Below, piece after piece: positions 56,110-63,968 of a stretch of DNA of 64,000 bases (the first letter of the stretch is position 1; each line of letters starts with the position of its first letter). The notes beneath the pieces were generated by a model. The model did not search any database. It saw only the letters and a list, made by a program, of their open reading frames with translations, and was not told where the DNA came from. Where the stretch lies: the NCBI GenBank assembly GCA_963816955.1, contig CAWFME010000004.1, forward strand, positions 248,001 to 312,000, read 5' to 3'. A program made the position numbers and the translations under genes. This DNA comes from DATFQI01 sp963816955 (GTDB lineage: Bacteria > Actinomycetota > Thermoleophilia > Solirubrobacterales > Solirubrobacteraceae).

Positions 56110-56492
56110 GTCCAGAGGGACCAGCGGGTGACGTCGATCGCGACGACCGGGCCCTCGGGCGGCCGGTCGCGGTACTGCGGGTAGCGCTCGCGGAGCAGCT
56201 CGATCGCCGGCTCGTGGCCGGGCTCGAGGATGCGGGCGGTGCCGTCGGCGCGCGCCCACCACAGGAGCGACCAGTCCTCCTGGTAGTGGTCGGCGAGGAC
56301 GGCGGCGCGCGGGTCGGCCCGCAGGTTGTCGAGCCGCTTGAGCGCGGTGGTGCGCTTGGGCTTGTGGTCGACCGCGTGGTAGATCGTGTCGCCGGCGACG
56401 GCGAACACGATCGGCACGATGTGCGGCCCGTCCGGCCCCGTCGTGGCGAGCCGCGCCACCCTGGCCGAGGCGAACCGCTCGCGCGCGGTCAT
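56094..56492 (-). CDS. PPOX-class F420-dependent oxidoreductase
   Basis: A 132-aa flavin/F420-reductase-like split-barrel protein. FASARVARLATTGPDGPHIVPIVFAVAGDTIYHAVD and the late segment PEGPVVAIDVTRWSLW are typical of the F420-type PPOX family (TIGR03668-like). It would use F420H2 to reduce small molecules. The gene starts in an ATGA overlap with the LLM oxidoreductase, which uses the same cofactor. Confidence 0.85.
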   Translation of the reverse strand: MTARERFASARVARLATTGPDGPHIVPIVFAVAGDTIYHAVDHKPKRTTALKRLDNLRADPRAAVLADHYQEDWSLLWWARADGTARILEPGHEPAIELLRERYPQYRDRPPEGPVVAIDVTRWSLWTASGG

Positions 56493-57313
56493 GCCTCGCC
56501 GTTGAGCTCCGCGACGGCGGCCTCGAAGCGCTCGAGCGCCGCCTCGATCTGCGAGCGCCCGGCGGAGGGCACCCACCGGATCACCCGCTCCACGCCCGCG
56601 TGCTGAAGCTGCTCGAGCGCGTGGACGTCGGCGGGGACGCCCATCACCACGACCCGGATGCCGCGCTCGCGGGCCTCCGGGATGCGGTCGAGCACGTTGC
56701 CGCGCGCGAAGTTCGGGAACCACGCGTCGCCGAACGCCTCGGCGCGGTCGAGCACGGTGGGCCCGTTGCCGCCGACCAGCACGGGCGGATGCGGACGCTG
56801 GGCGGGCTTCGGCCACGACCAGATCCCGTCGAAGTCCACGAAGCGCCCGTGGTAGCTGGCCTCGTCCTGGGTCCAGATCGCCTTCATGGCCTCGACGCGC
56901 TCGGCCAGCAGCTTCATCCGCGTCCGCGGGTCCGTGCCATGGTTGGCCATCTCCTCGCGGTTCCAGCCGGCGCCGACTCCGAACTCCAGCCGGCCGCCCG
57001 AGAGGTGGTCGACGCTCGCGACCTCCTTGGCCGTGACGATCGGATCGCGCTCGACGACGAGGCAGATGCCGCTCCCGACCCGCAGGTGCGACGTCGCCGC
57101 CGCCGCGGCCGTCAGCGCGACGAACAGGTCGTACGTGTGGAGGTACCTGCGCGGCAGCTCGCCGCCCCCGGCGTACGGCGTCTCCCGGCTCGCCGGGATG
57201 TGCGTGTGCTCGGCGAAGTAGAGCGCCGCGTGGCCGTGCTCCTCGACGAGGCGGGCGACCTCGCCCGGACCGGGAGCGTCGTGGGTCGGGAAGTAGCCGA
57301 TGCCGGTGTCCAT
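56489..57313 (-). CDS. LLM-class F420-dependent oxidoreductase
   Basis: A 274-aa TIM-barrel enzyme of the luciferase-like family. MDTGIGYFPTHDAPGP, HGHAALYFAEHTHIPASR, VGSGICLVVERDPIVTAKEVASVD and GVGAGWNREEM are characteristic. F420-type LLM enzymes reduce or oxidise diverse substrates; the exact one is not visible. Coupled to the PPOX gene. Start fixed by TAGCCT 6 nt upstream of the ATG. Confidence 0.92.
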   Translation of the reverse strand: MDTGIGYFPTHDAPGPGEVARLVEEHGHAALYFAEHTHIPASRETPYAGGGELPRRYLHTYDLFVALTAAAAATSHLRVGSGICLVVERDPIVTAKEVASVDHLSGGRLEFGVGAGWNREEMANHGTDPRTRMKLLAERVEAMKAIWTQDEASYHGRFVDFDGIWSWPKPAQRPHPPVLVGGNGPTVLDRAEAFGDAWFPNFARGNVLDRIPEARERGIRVVVMGVPADVHALEQLQHAGVERVIRWVPSAGRSQIEAALERFEAAVAELNGEA

Positions 57314-57319
57314 GCGTCC

Positions 57320-57325
57320 AGGCTA
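57320..57325 (-). promoter_or_regulatory. -10 element of the LLM-PPOX pair
   Basis: TAGCCT on the minus strand ends 6 nt before the ATG at 57313. Confidence 0.5.
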
Positions 57326-57367
57326 GGTCACCTGTGCGTGCCTTGACGGCGCGGGCAGACTGGCAGG

Positions 57368-57664
57368 ATGCCGACCTTCGTCTTCCGCCTCATCGCGCCG
57401 CGCCCGAGCTTCGCCCTCGACATGAGCGACGAGGAGCGCGAGATCATGGGCCGCCATGCGGCGCACTGGCAGCCCCTGATCGAGCAGGGCCGGATGGTCG
57501 TCTTCGGCCCCGTCCTCGACGGCTCGGGCTCCTGGGGGCTGGGGGTCATCGAGGCCGACGACGAGGAAGCGGTGCGCGCCCACGCGGCGAGCGATCCCGC
57601 GGTGACCACCGGCACCGGCACGATCGAGGTCGGCTCGCTGCTGATGGGCTTCGTGCGCCCGTGA
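57368..57664 (+). CDS. YCII-related protein
   Basis: A 98-aa ferredoxin-like fold protein with FVFRLIAPRPSFALDMSDEE, the typical HAAHWQPLIEQGRMVVFGPVL, and GLGVIEADDEEAVRAHAASDPAV. The His/Asp pair of the YCII family is present. Function is unknown in general. A CAGACT hexamer 6 nt upstream may be its -10. Confidence 0.85.
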   Translation: MPTFVFRLIAPRPSFALDMSDEEREIMGRHAAHWQPLIEQGRMVVFGPVLDGSGSWGLGVIEADDEEAVRAHAASDPAVTTGTGTIEVGSLLMGFVRP

Positions 57665-57677
57665 CAGACTCGTGGCC

Positions 57678-58151
57678 ATGGGTGCGATCGACGACCGGCT
57701 GACCCAGCTCGGCATCGAGCTTCCGGCTCCGCCGGCCGCTCCGCCCGGGGTCGAGCTGCCCTTCGAGTACGTGCGCCTGCACGGCGACGTCGCGTACGTG
57801 TCCGGCCACGGGCCGCTGGACGGCGACCGGGTCCTGGTGACCGGCGACGTCGGAGCGGAGGTCACCGTCGAGCAGGCCTACGAGGCGGCGCGGGCGACCG
57901 CGCTGTCGATGTTCGCCTCGCTGCGGCGGGAGCTCGGCGACCTCGACCGCGTGGGCGCGTGGCTGAAGCTGCTCGGCTTCGTCAAGTGCGCCGAGGGCTT
58001 CAACGTCACGCCCGCCGCCATCAACGGGTTCAGCGACCTCGTGCTCGAGGTCTGGGGCGACGCCGGTCGCCACGCGCGCTCGGCGATCGGCGCCGGCGAG
58101 CTGCCGTTCGGCATGACCGTCGAGGTTGAGGCCGTCGTGGCCCTCCGCTGA
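57678..58151 (+). CDS. RidA-family protein
   Basis: A 157-aa YjgF/RidA-type protein, longer than the usual 130 aa owing to a lead of about 20 residues. The core includes VAYVSGHGPLDGDRVLVTGDVG, AYEAARATALSMFASLRRELGDLDRV and LVLEVWGDAGRHARSAIGAGELPFGMTVEVEAV. The Arg of the active type is present in GRHARSAIG. These proteins deaminate reactive enamines or imines. A GTG six bases upstream is an alternative start. Confidence 0.88.
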   Translation: MGAIDDRLTQLGIELPAPPAAPPGVELPFEYVRLHGDVAYVSGHGPLDGDRVLVTGDVGAEVTVEQAYEAARATALSMFASLRRELGDLDRVGAWLKLLGFVKCAEGFNVTPAAINGFSDLVLEVWGDAGRHARSAIGAGELPFGMTVEVEAVVALR

Positions 58152-58152
58152 C

Positions 58153-58158
58153 TAGGAT
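58153..58158 (+). promoter_or_regulatory. -10 element of the zinc-ribbon gene
   Basis: TAGGAT ends 6 nt before the ATG at 58165. Confidence 0.5.
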
Positions 58159-58164
58159 CGGCGG

Positions 58165-58491
58165 ATGGCGATGATCTGTCCTTCGTGCGGTGGTGAGCTG
58201 GTGGAGCTCGATCGCAGCGGCGTCCGCATCGACGCGTGCCGTCGCTGCCGCGGTGTCTGGCTGGACCGGGGTGAGCTCGAACGTGTCGTCGAGCAGGAGC
58301 GGCGCGTCGTCGCAGGGGTCGACGACGACGAGCAGGACTTCGTCCGCGAGATGACCGGGCACGGTGAGCGAAAGCCGGGCAAGCAGCAGTACGGCTTCGA
58401 CCCCAAGACGGCCGATCGCATCTACTCCGACTACCGATCCCACCGCAAGCACAAGAAGCGCAAGAGCTTCCTCGACGAGCTCTTCGACTGA
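58165..58491 (+). CDS. TFIIB-type zinc-ribbon protein
   Basis: A 108-aa protein. Four cysteines in MICPSCGGELVELDRSGV and DACRRCRGVWLDRGELE form a zinc ribbon of the zf-TFIIB family, with the characteristic WLDRGELE end. The rest is basic and helical (DYRSHRKHKKRKSFLDELFD). Role unknown; possibly nucleic acid binding. Confidence 0.85.
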   Translation: MAMICPSCGGELVELDRSGVRIDACRRCRGVWLDRGELERVVEQERRVVAGVDDDEQDFVREMTGHGERKPGKQQYGFDPKTADRIYSDYRSHRKHKKRKSFLDELFD

Positions 58492-58509
58492 CGTCGGTGC
58501 GGAGCCGCG

Positions 58510-59283
58510 TCAGCGCACGCGCAGGCCGAAGAGGCGCGAGAGGAGCCGCTCCCGCCTAGCCTCAGCCTGGCTTGTCGTCACGCTGACCTGCTGCTTGCTC
58601 GACACGGCCTCCTGCACCCGGTCGGCGGGGATGTAGACGAGCGCTTGAGGCTCCGTGCGCTCCTCGCCGCGGGCCGGGAGCGGCACGCCGAGGTAGAACC
58701 CGCGATCCAACTGGGCGACCAGCGTTCCGCACACGGGCGCGGTGGGGACCGGGTCGCCGGTGACGGCGCGCGTCACGCAGGTCCGCTCGACTACGTAGGT
58801 GAGCCGATCCGCCTCGTAGGCCACGGCGACGAGCGCGACCGCCGCAACCCCCACGAGCGCCCGGGCGACGGGCCGCTGCCTCCAGCGCACCGTGACGAGG
58901 ACGATCATCAGCACGGCGGCGAAGGCGGCCAGCGGCCACCAGACGCGCAACACCAGCAGGAGCACGACCGCCACGACGGCGGCCGCCGTCTGCCCCCTGC
59001 GCTTGCGCAGCCGGCGGGTGACGGCGGGCGGCATGGCGTCGGGCACCCGTACGAGAGCCAGCACCAGGGCGGCGCCGACCAGCGTCCACACGACCAGCGT
59101 GCGCAGGCCCGCCGCGAGCAGCATCTCCCGCGGCGTCTGCGCCGCCGCCTGGTTGCCCGGGAGCCCGAAGCCGTCGTAGCGGATCGACAGGGAGGCACCG
59201 CCGATCACGTAGACGAGCGCAACGCCGGCGCCGGCCGCGCCCGCGGCGGCGAGGAGGCGCGCCCAGGGGTCCGCTCGCTCCAC
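58510..59283 (-). CDS. Membrane protein of unknown function
   Basis: A 257-aa membrane protein with an N-terminal helix (LLAAAGAAGAGVALVYVIGG), then a group of about four helices in residues 60-160 (LVVWTLVGAALVLALV, TAAAVVAVVLLLVLRVWWPLAAFAAVLMIVLVTVR, VGVAAVALVAVA). The C-terminal part is soluble, with two cysteines (TCVTRAV, PVCGTL) likely exported. No family recognised. GTG start at 59283, TAGCGT 6 nt upstream. Confidence 0.65.
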   Translation of the reverse strand: MERADPWARLLAAAGAAGAGVALVYVIGGASLSIRYDGFGLPGNQAAAQTPREMLLAAGLRTLVVWTLVGAALVLALVRVPDAMPPAVTRRLRKRRGQTAAAVVAVVLLLVLRVWWPLAAFAAVLMIVLVTVRWRQRPVARALVGVAAVALVAVAYEADRLTYVVERTCVTRAVTGDPVPTAPVCGTLVAQLDRGFYLGVPLPARGEERTEPQALVYIPADRVQEAVSSKQQVSVTTSQAEARRERLLSRLFGLRVR

Positions 59284-59289
59284 GGCCCA

Positions 59290-59295
59290 ACGCTA
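59290..59295 (-). promoter_or_regulatory. -10 element of the membrane-protein gene
   Basis: TAGCGT on the minus strand ends 6 nt before the GTG at 59283. Confidence 0.45.
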
Positions 59296-59328
59296 CCTGC
59301 GGCGGCGCGTGTGCCACAGTGCCTGCCC

Positions 59329-60156
59329 GTGCTGACCGACTACCACGTCCACCTGCGGCCGGACGAGCCGGGCACGACGGCGGCCAGGTACTTCACGGCC
59401 GGCAACGCCGAGCGCTACCGGGCGGTGGCCGAGGAGCGCGGGATCGCCGAGCTTGGCGTCGCGGAGCACATCTACCGCTTCCACGCCGCGCTCGAGGTCT
59501 GGGAGCACCCCTTCTGGCGCGAGTGGGCCACGGACGACCTCGACGAGTACTGCGGGTTCGTGCGCGAGGAGACCGACCTCAAGCTCGGCATCGAGGCCGA
59601 CTTCGTGCCCGGGCGCGAGGACCGGATCGCGAACCTGCTCGAGCAGCGCGACTGGGACTTCGTCGTCGGCTCCGTCCACTTCCTCCGCGACCGGTCGCTG
59701 GACACGGAGGACTTCTCGATCTGGGGCACGGGCGAGTCGGCCGATCGTGTCTGGAGGCGCTACTTCGACACGCTCGCGGAGTCGGCGTTGAGCGGGCTCT
59801 ACGACATCGTCGGCCACCCCGACCTCGTCAAGGTCTGGGGCGACAGCGCGCCGCGGCCGGACAAGGACCTGCGCTACTTCTACGAGCCCGCCGTGGAGGC
59901 GTTCGCGGAGGCCGGCGTCGCCGTCGAGGTGAGCACCGCGGGGCTGCGCAAGCCGGTCGGGGAGCTGTACCCCGCCCGCCCGTACCTGGAGATGATCCTC
60001 GAGGCGGGCTGCCCGATCGCGCTCTCCAGCGACGCGCACGTGCCCGACCAGCTCGGCCACCGCTACGAGGAGGCGCTGGAGCTGCTGGAGGAGCTGGGCG
60101 TCGAGGAGCTCGCGGTCTTCGAGCGCCGCACGCGCCGCATGGAGCCGATCGGATGA
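59329..60156 (+). CDS. PHP-family phosphatase (histidinol-phosphatase-like)
   Basis: A 275-aa PHP-domain metallohydrolase. Metal ligands are seen in DYHVHLRPDE (HxH), in GVAEHIYRF, in LKLGIEADFVPG, in VGSVHFLRD, in DIVGHPDLVKVWG and in LSSDAHVPDQLG. Similar to K-type histidinol-phosphatase HisK, but substrate is not certain. The GTG at 59329 gives the family N-terminus. It overlaps ispF by 4 nt (ATGA). Confidence 0.88.
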   Translation: MLTDYHVHLRPDEPGTTAARYFTAGNAERYRAVAEERGIAELGVAEHIYRFHAALEVWEHPFWREWATDDLDEYCGFVREETDLKLGIEADFVPGREDRIANLLEQRDWDFVVGSVHFLRDRSLDTEDFSIWGTGESADRVWRRYFDTLAESALSGLYDIVGHPDLVKVWGDSAPRPDKDLRYFYEPAVEAFAEAGVAVEVSTAGLRKPVGELYPARPYLEMILEAGCPIALSSDAHVPDQLGHRYEEALELLEELGVEELAVFERRTRRMEPIG

Positions 60157-60605
60157 GCCGGACCGGCATCGGCATCGACTCGCACGCCTTCGCTCCCGGC
60201 CGCCGGCTGGTCCTGGGCGGCGTCGAGATCCCGCACGACCAGGGCCTGCAGGGCCACTCCGACGCCGACGTCCTCTCCCACGCCATCACCGACGCGCTGC
60301 TCGGCGCGGCCGGGCTGGGGGACATCGGCCAGCACTTCCCCGACACCGACGAGCGCTGGCGCGACGCGGACTCGATGGAGCTGCTGCGCGTCGTCGTCGC
60401 ACGCGTCGGGTCGGTGGCGCACGTGGACTGCACGGTGATGATGGAGCGGCCCAAGCTCTCACCGCACCGAGACGCGATCCGCGCCTCGCTCGAGGCCGTG
60501 CTCGGCTGCACCGTCAACGTCAAGGCGACGACGGGCGAGGGCATGGGGTTCGTCGGCCGCGGCGAGGGCGCGGCGGCGCTGGCGGTGGCGACGCTGCTCG
60601 ACTAG
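60153..60605 (+). CDS. ispF: 2-C-methyl-D-erythritol 2,4-cyclodiphosphate synthase
   Basis: Fifth step of the MEP pathway. The 150-aa product has GIGIDSHAFAPGRRLVLGGVEIP, the metal Asp-His in GLQGHSDADVLSHAITDALLGAAGLGDIGQHFPDTD, MERPKLSPHRDAIR, VKATTGEGMGFVGRGEG. Starts in an ATGA overlap with the PHP gene. The first metal site DSH replaces the more usual DxH by one residue change only. Confidence 0.96.
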   Translation: MSRTGIGIDSHAFAPGRRLVLGGVEIPHDQGLQGHSDADVLSHAITDALLGAAGLGDIGQHFPDTDERWRDADSMELLRVVVARVGSVAHVDCTVMMERPKLSPHRDAIRASLEAVLGCTVNVKATTGEGMGFVGRGEGAAALAVATLLD

Positions 60606-60608
60606 TGT
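60603..60608 (+). promoter_or_regulatory. -10 element of the secreted-protein gene, using the ispF stop
   Basis: TAGTGT begins with the ispF stop codon and ends 6 nt before the ATG at 60615. Confidence 0.45.
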
Positions 60609-60614
60609 CGCGCC

Positions 60615-61145
60615 ATGAAGCGCCTCCTCGCCCTGACCGCCGTCACCCTGCTCGTGCCCGCCGCCGGCGCGGCCGCCCGGCCCGCCGCCGACAAGCCGCT
60701 GGACGGCAACGCCGTGATCGGCTTCAACGGCGTCGGGCAGATCGAGCTCAGGATGACGATCGCGGAGGCGCGCAAGGCGGCCCGCCGGGGCATCGTGGGC
60801 GGCTCCGAGATCACCAAGGGCTGCCGGCACGACACGGTGCTCCCGCGCCGTTTCGGGCTGACCACGCTGCGCTTCAAGGGCAAGATCCGGGTGCTGTATG
60901 TGACCCGCACGGCGATGCCGACCGCGAAGGGCATCCGGGTCAACGACTCGCTCGACCGGCTGCGGTCGAAGTACGGCTCCAAGCTGCAGGAACGCGGCAC
61001 GGTGGTCAGCCCGGAGACACGGATCTTCGAGCTGCACGGCAAGGGCACGCGCGAGATCCAGTTCTCGGTCAACGCGCAGGACAAGATCTTCCAGATCGCG
61101 ACCGGCCTGCGGCCCGAGGTCGACTTCGCCGAGGGCTGCGCCTAG
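60615..61145 (+). CDS. Secreted protein of unknown function
   Basis: A 176-aa exported protein: signal peptide LLALTAVTLLVPAAGAAA, then a compact domain with IGFNGVGQIELRMTIAEARKAA and late FSVNAQDKIFQIATGL. Two cysteines (KGCRHD and EGCA) may pair. The layout recalls small lipid-binding or inhibitor domains but no family is recognised. Confidence 0.65.
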   Translation: MKRLLALTAVTLLVPAAGAAARPAADKPLDGNAVIGFNGVGQIELRMTIAEARKAARRGIVGGSEITKGCRHDTVLPRRFGLTTLRFKGKIRVLYVTRTAMPTAKGIRVNDSLDRLRSKYGSKLQERGTVVSPETRIFELHGKGTREIQFSVNAQDKIFQIATGLRPEVDFAEGCA

Positions 61146-61172
61146 CCCGCAGCGTGGGCGGCGGGTCGGCGC

Positions 61173-61658
61173 CTAGCCCGGGGCGCGCGCGGAGCGCCGG
61201 GCGGCGGCGGCCACGCGCAGCTGCTCGTGCTCGACCTGGCGCTTGAGCTGCTGCAGCGAGCGCCGCAGGTGCCCGCGGACGGTGCGCGCGGCGAGGCTCT
61301 CCGCTAGCCAGCCCCACACGCCCGACCCGGCGACGCCGTACTGGAGCCGCAACTCCACGCGCGAGGCGCCTCCGCGCTCGCGGATCCGCCAGCGGCCGCG
61401 CTGGTCGATCCCGGTCACCGAGGTCCACGCGAGGTCGCGGCACTCCTTGTACTCGACGACCTCGATCAGCCCGCCGACCTCGGCCGAGCCCACCCGGAGC
61501 AGCATCCGGTAGCGCGCGCCCAGCCCTTGCTCCTGCTCGCCCTCGACCGACCAGCGCGTCACGCCCGACATGAAGTGCAGGTAGCGGCGCGGGTCGGCGA
61601 CGGCCTCCCAGACCAGCTCGGGGGGCGCGGTGACGGTGATCGACTCGGCGACGCGCAT
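61173..61658 (-). CDS. SRPBCC (START-like) protein
   Basis: A 161-aa protein with the Bet v1-like pattern: SITVTAPPELVWEAVADPRRYLHFMSGV, LGARYRMLLRVGSAEVGGLIEVVEY, RWRIRERGGASRVELRLQYGV, then a long C-terminal helix ending in a basic tail. Such proteins bind hydrophobic ligands. Start overlaps the stop of the fusion gene upstream (TGATG), so it is coupled to that lipid enzyme. Confidence 0.85.
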   Translation of the reverse strand: MRVAESITVTAPPELVWEAVADPRRYLHFMSGVTRWSVEGEQEQGLGARYRMLLRVGSAEVGGLIEVVEYKECRDLAWTSVTGIDQRGRWRIRERGGASRVELRLQYGVAGSGVWGWLAESLAARTVRGHLRRSLQQLKRQVEHEQLRVAAAARRSARAPG

Positions 61659-63814
61659 CAGCCCAGCACCGGCAGCCGGCGCTCGGCGGCGAGCGCGTCG
61701 AGGGTGTCCTGCATCAGCCGCATGACGTGGTCGTAGACCTCGTCGAGGTCGGGCTCCGGGCCGAACTCCTCGCGCAGGTGGATCGGCGGCAGCGCCTCGA
61801 CCGTGATCTTGGCGGGCAGCGGGACGTGGCCCAGCATGTCGCCGACGTTCAGGCCCCAGGGCAGCGCGAGCGAGACCGGCAGCACCTTCAGGCGGAACAG
61901 CCGGTCGAGCCCGAGCACCTGGGCCAGAGACTCCCCGCGCGAGAGGAACAGCGCGGTCTCCTGGCCGCCGACGGCGACCACGGGCACGATCGGCACGTCC
62001 TGGTCGAGCGCGAGCCGGATGAAGCCCTTGCGCCCGCCGAAGTCCACGCGGTGGCGGTGCCAGCTCGGCCGGTGGACCTCGTAGTCGCCGCCGGGGTAGA
62101 CGAGCACCGCCGCGCCCGCCTCCAGCGCGGTGCGGGCGTTCTCCGGCGAGGCGGCGACCGTTCCGTACTTGCGCAGGTACGACAGCCCGGGGAAGGAGAG
62201 CACGAGGTTGTGGGCGAGCTGGTGGAACGCGCGCTCGACCCCGAAGTAGGTCGAGAAGGCGAGCGTGAAGACGATCGTGTCCGGCGTGAGGTTGCCGCCG
62301 GAGTGGTTGCCGACGAGCAGCACGCCGCCCTCCTCGGGCACGTTGCCCAGGCCGCGCACCTCGCCGCGGAAGTACAGCGAGCACAGCAGCCACAGGCGCG
62401 GCAGGCTCTCGCGGATGTAGTCCGGGTCGCGCTCGTCCAGGTCGGCGGGCGGGATCCGGCCGGCCACGAAGCCCTTGACGGCGCCGAGCGCCGAGCCGAG
62501 CAGCCCGCCGGCGCTGCGCTCCTCCTCGGCCGAGGCCTCCAGCCGTCGCCGTGCCGCGCCGGGCGCGCCGTGGCCGTTCGTGGTGGTGCTCACGCCGCCT
62601 CCAGCCGCGCGCGCGCGGCCGAGCGCGTCGATGCGCGCGAAGAAGCGCTCCAGCAGCCCGTTCGTGCGGTCCGGGCGCTCCACCTGGGGCACGTGGCCGC
62701 AGCCCTCGAGCAGGATCTGCTCCGAGGACGGGAGCCAGCGCTCGACGTGACGCTGGAAGGCCGGCGGGATCAGCTTGTCGTGCGAGGACCAGACGAACAT
62801 CGCCGGCGGCTCCAGGCCGGCCAGGCGGGGGTAGAAGCCGCCCTTGCCGAACGGCGTCTCGAGGTAGATGTTGCGCGCGGCGGTCAGGAACGCCAGCCGC
62901 GCGCCGGCGCTGCGGTAGATGCGCTCGAACTCGTCGACGGCGATGTCGGCGACCGTCGGGTCCACGAGGTCGCGGTCGGCGAACAGCGACCAGAACTGGG
63001 CCTCGATGCGGCTGCGCCCGAGCGAGTGCGGCAGCAGGCCGAACTCGGGCCGCAGCACGCGGACGAGCGGGTGCCACTCGCGCCGCACGAAGGCCGTCGC
63101 GGGGCACAGCAGCGCGAGGCCGCCGACGCGCTGGGGGTGCTCGAGCCCCAGCTCGAGCGCCACGCGCCCGCCCATCGAGTTGCCGACCACGTGCGCGCGG
63201 TCGATGCCCAGCGCGTCCATCGCGCCGATCACGGTGCGGGCGAAGAACGCCGCGTCGTAGGTGGCCATGGGCGGCTTGCTGGAGCCGCCGAAGCCCGGGA
63301 AGTCGAGCGCGTGGACGCGGTAGCGGCGGCTGAGCGCCGCCGCGGTGTCGAAGAAGGAGGACTTCGTGCCGCCGAGCCCGTGCAGCAGCAGGACGTCCTC
63401 GGGGCCCTCGCCCATCGTGAGGGTCGAGACCTTCAGGCGGCCGACCGGCACGTCGCGGATGCGCAGCAGCGGCGGGCGCCCGTCCGGCAGCCGGAACATC
63501 CCCTCGAAGCCGAGCGCCAGGTCCAGCTCGCCGCGCGCGTACAGCAGGCGCTGCGAGAAGGCCTCGATGCCCGACAGCTCGCCCTGGCGCAGGCGGCACC
63601 AGGTGGCGGCGTCGGTGCCGATCGTGACGTCCGGCCGGCGCCGCGTGGCGCCCATCCGCACGCGGGCGCCGTGCGTGGTGAGGCGGATCTCCCACGTGTG
63701 GCCCACGTCGCCCAGGCGCACGTGGTAGGTGGCGTCGAAGCCCGGCTCGGCCCCGAGATAGCGGCTCGGGAGCGTGCGGAAGGCCTCTTGGACCTCCTTC
63801 GAGAGCGTCGGCAC
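61658..63814 (-). CDS. SCP2 - alpha/beta hydrolase - acyltransferase fusion
   Basis: A 718-aa soluble or peripheral protein with three parts. About residues 1-100 look like an SCP2 sterol-carrier domain (VRMGATRRRPDVTIGTDAATW, LSGIEAFSQRLLYARGELDLALGFE). About 115-395 are an alpha/beta hydrolase with nucleophile elbow GNSMGG, Asp in SSHDKLIP and His in EGCGHVPQVERP. About 460-700 are a lysophospholipid-acyltransferase domain with LVGNHSGGN (the family HxxxxD is here HSGGN) and the glycerol-phosphate site VYPGGDYE. It may deacylate and reacylate lipids. GTG start at 63814 with a TAGCGT 7 nt upstream. Confidence 0.85.
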   Translation of the reverse strand: MPTLSKEVQEAFRTLPSRYLGAEPGFDATYHVRLGDVGHTWEIRLTTHGARVRMGATRRRPDVTIGTDAATWCRLRQGELSGIEAFSQRLLYARGELDLALGFEGMFRLPDGRPPLLRIRDVPVGRLKVSTLTMGEGPEDVLLLHGLGGTKSSFFDTAAALSRRYRVHALDFPGFGGSSKPPMATYDAAFFARTVIGAMDALGIDRAHVVGNSMGGRVALELGLEHPQRVGGLALLCPATAFVRREWHPLVRVLRPEFGLLPHSLGRSRIEAQFWSLFADRDLVDPTVADIAVDEFERIYRSAGARLAFLTAARNIYLETPFGKGGFYPRLAGLEPPAMFVWSSHDKLIPPAFQRHVERWLPSSEQILLEGCGHVPQVERPDRTNGLLERFFARIDALGRARAAGGGVSTTTNGHGAPGAARRRLEASAEEERSAGGLLGSALGAVKGFVAGRIPPADLDERDPDYIRESLPRLWLLCSLYFRGEVRGLGNVPEEGGVLLVGNHSGGNLTPDTIVFTLAFSTYFGVERAFHQLAHNLVLSFPGLSYLRKYGTVAASPENARTALEAGAAVLVYPGGDYEVHRPSWHRHRVDFGGRKGFIRLALDQDVPIVPVVAVGGQETALFLSRGESLAQVLGLDRLFRLKVLPVSLALPWGLNVGDMLGHVPLPAKITVEALPPIHLREEFGPEPDLDEVYDHVMRLMQDTLDALAAERRLPVLG

Positions 63815-63821
63815 GGGCCGG

Positions 63822-63827
63822 ACGCTA
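63822..63827 (-). promoter_or_regulatory. -10 element of the fusion gene
   Basis: TAGCGT on the minus strand ends 7 nt before the GTG at 63814. Confidence 0.45.
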
Positions 63828-63855
63828 CCCGCCGGGGGCGCGGAACGCGCCACCC

Positions 63856-63947
63856 GAGCCGATCCACCGATGATCCGCGACCGGCTCGGCGTCGTGGGCG
63901 CCTGGAACGGCGACGGCGACGCCGCGGGGATCGGTGGATCCGGGCTC
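63856..63947 (+). repeat. Cloverleaf-like intergenic element, shortened copy C
   Basis: The outer stem GATCCACCGA / TCGGTGGATC (63861-63870 with 63931-63940) is identical to that of copy B and is extended by GAGCC / GGCTC past a 2-nt bulge. The first arm of P2 (GGCTCGGCGTCGTGGG) and P4 (CGGCG / CGCCG) remain. The second arm of P2 and all of P3, about 70 nt, are missing. It lies between the fusion gene and cysS, 6 nt before the cysS -10. Confidence 0.65.
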
Positions 63948-63953
63948 TGTAGG

Positions 63954-63959
63954 TAGCCT
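63954..63959 (+). promoter_or_regulatory. -10 element of cysS
   Basis: TAGCCT ends 9 nt before the GTG at 63969. Confidence 0.45.
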
Positions 63960-63968
63960 CACCGCTCC

